Below, piece after piece: positions 63,113 through 64,000 of a DNA stretch of 64,000 nt. The stretch spans positions 17,209,425 to 17,273,424 of the forward strand of contig CM075771.1 of NCBI GenBank assembly GCA_037974665.1, in the 5' to 3' direction. Each line of letters begins with the position of its first letter. Position 1 is the stretch's first letter. This stretch comes from Ehretia macrophylla. Taxonomy: Eukaryota; Streptophyta; Magnoliopsida; Boraginales; Ehretiaceae. The notes under the pieces were generated by a model. That model saw only the letters and a list, made by a program, of their open reading frames with translations. It made no database searches and was not told the origin of the DNA. Made by a program: the position numbers and the translations under genes.

Positions 63113-63604
63113 ATTGCTAGACAGACACTAGACACTACTATGATCGTTTTTGCTATTATTACAGCTAGTATCTATCATAGGTCATGATGTGTTAGTTAAG
63201 GATTAAGTAAATGAACTTATCCAATCTTAAACAGGTACTCGCCATTAAGCTAAGATCAACAGGTACTTTTGTAACGAGGATAAACAAACAAACGAGACAT
63301 AGTATCATGCTAGGTTATAAATCAAACGAGACATCGAGATAACCAATAGGCATTTCAATTGATGATAAATAGCAATCTTAGTTGGAAGTGAAACTGAGAT
63401 TAGAGAAATTCGAGGCGTTTAGAGAATTAGGACAAACCAAAGAGCCCAATTACAGCCGTTATGCTGCCGGTTTACCGAAAAACTTTGGAGTTTAGACTAA
63501 AATGATAAGTGTTAAATCTTCATAAACGATTAAGTACGTGATATGTCCTGAACGTTTAGCTCACACCCTAGTCTAGCCTCTATAGGTCGGGTTGGGGCGT
63601 GACA

Positions 63605-63609
63605 GACGG
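63605..63609. repeat. Target-site duplication gacgg, right of solo LTR D
   Basis: Followed by agacttggtcc of the satellite. Confidence 0.92.
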
Positions 63610-64000
63610 AGACTTGGTCCTAAGCCCCACGCCCTCGGTTTGCGAGCCCAGCCTGTACGTGAACCGAAGTTGTCTTGCCCAAGGTGGAGTATGATTCGGT
63701 AATAGAAATGTGATGGATTAGGTTGCCGTCCCTTTCGCGGCTCACAACGTACGATCCGGGATGAAAATATAGCGTAAAAGAAGAAAAGTGTCCCGAAACT
63801 AATGAAAACGTTCAATTTTGGGGTGCGAAAATAGGCACAACCTTTTCTAGCTTGTTGCTCGCGTCGTAGAGCTCTCAGAGAGCTTTCCAACGGTATGCTG
63901 TGCACCGCGTAACTCTTTACGGATCAAAAGTTATGGGCACCGGAGCGACGAAGACCTGGTTCTAAGCCCTACGCCCTCAGTTTGCGGGCCCAGCCTGTAC
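63605..64000. repeat. Satellite array, segment 6 (~1.2 monomers, runs off the window)
   Basis: In phase with 59865 across solo LTR D. The array continues beyond the window. Confidence 0.95.

Larger units (their letters stand above)
59866..63604 (+). mobile_element. Solo LTR D (+ sense), 3739 bp
   Basis: Starts tgtgaggcctgacccc and ends gggttggggcgtgaca, flanked by gacgg at 59861-59865 and 63605-63609. The satellite continues in phase after removal. There is no coding region, so it is a solo LTR. It is the longest LTR copy here because its U3 short-repeat block is expanded to about 487 bp. It reads in + sense, so it serves as the reference for the LTR sub-features listed below. Confidence 0.95.

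Overview
The window is repeat-only heterochromatin from a flowering plant. That call rests on two things: a 341-bp satellite array, and long-LTR Ty3/gypsy retrotransposons of chromovirus type (gag, protease, reverse transcriptase, RNase H, integrase, chromodomain, initiator-Met tRNA primer site). The best lineage fit is Tekay/Del. I see no host gene, rRNA, tRNA or CRISPR. The species cannot be named from this sequence.

Layout. (1) 1-4630: an LTR in + sense (LTR-1), cut by the window start and interrupted by a solo LTR in - sense (C, 1030-4575). (2) 4631-8396: satellite. (3) 8397-23464: element 2, a full retrotransposon on the - strand with TSD cgcag; its left LTR holds solo LTR B (9113-12832, TSD gtcct). 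(4) 23465-44180: satellite, broken by two copies of the same 5'-truncated LTR fragment (34846-35439, 37477-38067). (5) 44181-56102: element 3, a full retrotransposon on the - strand without TSD. (6) 56103-59865: satellite. (7) 59866-63604: solo LTR D, + sense, TSD gacgg. (8) 63605-64000: satellite. About 27.5 kb, some 80 monomers, is satellite; the rest is one LTR-retrotransposon family in at least two LTR subfamilies.

History. Removing element 2 or solo LTR D restores the satellite in phase, so the array is older. B and C then inserted into LTRs of their own family. Solo LTRs record loss of full elements by LTR-LTR recombination. A local ~3.4-kb higher-order repeat and the duplicated LTR fragment show that the array kept rearranging. 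Both gag-pol regions carry stops and frameshifts, so neither element can act alone.

Most interesting points: two insertions at the same satellite base in opposite orientation; an identical nonsense codon in RT of both elements; a ~1-kb-arm inverted repeat at 1-2090; and a conserved mid-LTR block with a 69-codon ORF, a duplicated motif and several dyads. The many short ORFs in the satellite and most of those in the LTRs are not genes. Percent identities quoted are manual counts over short stretches.
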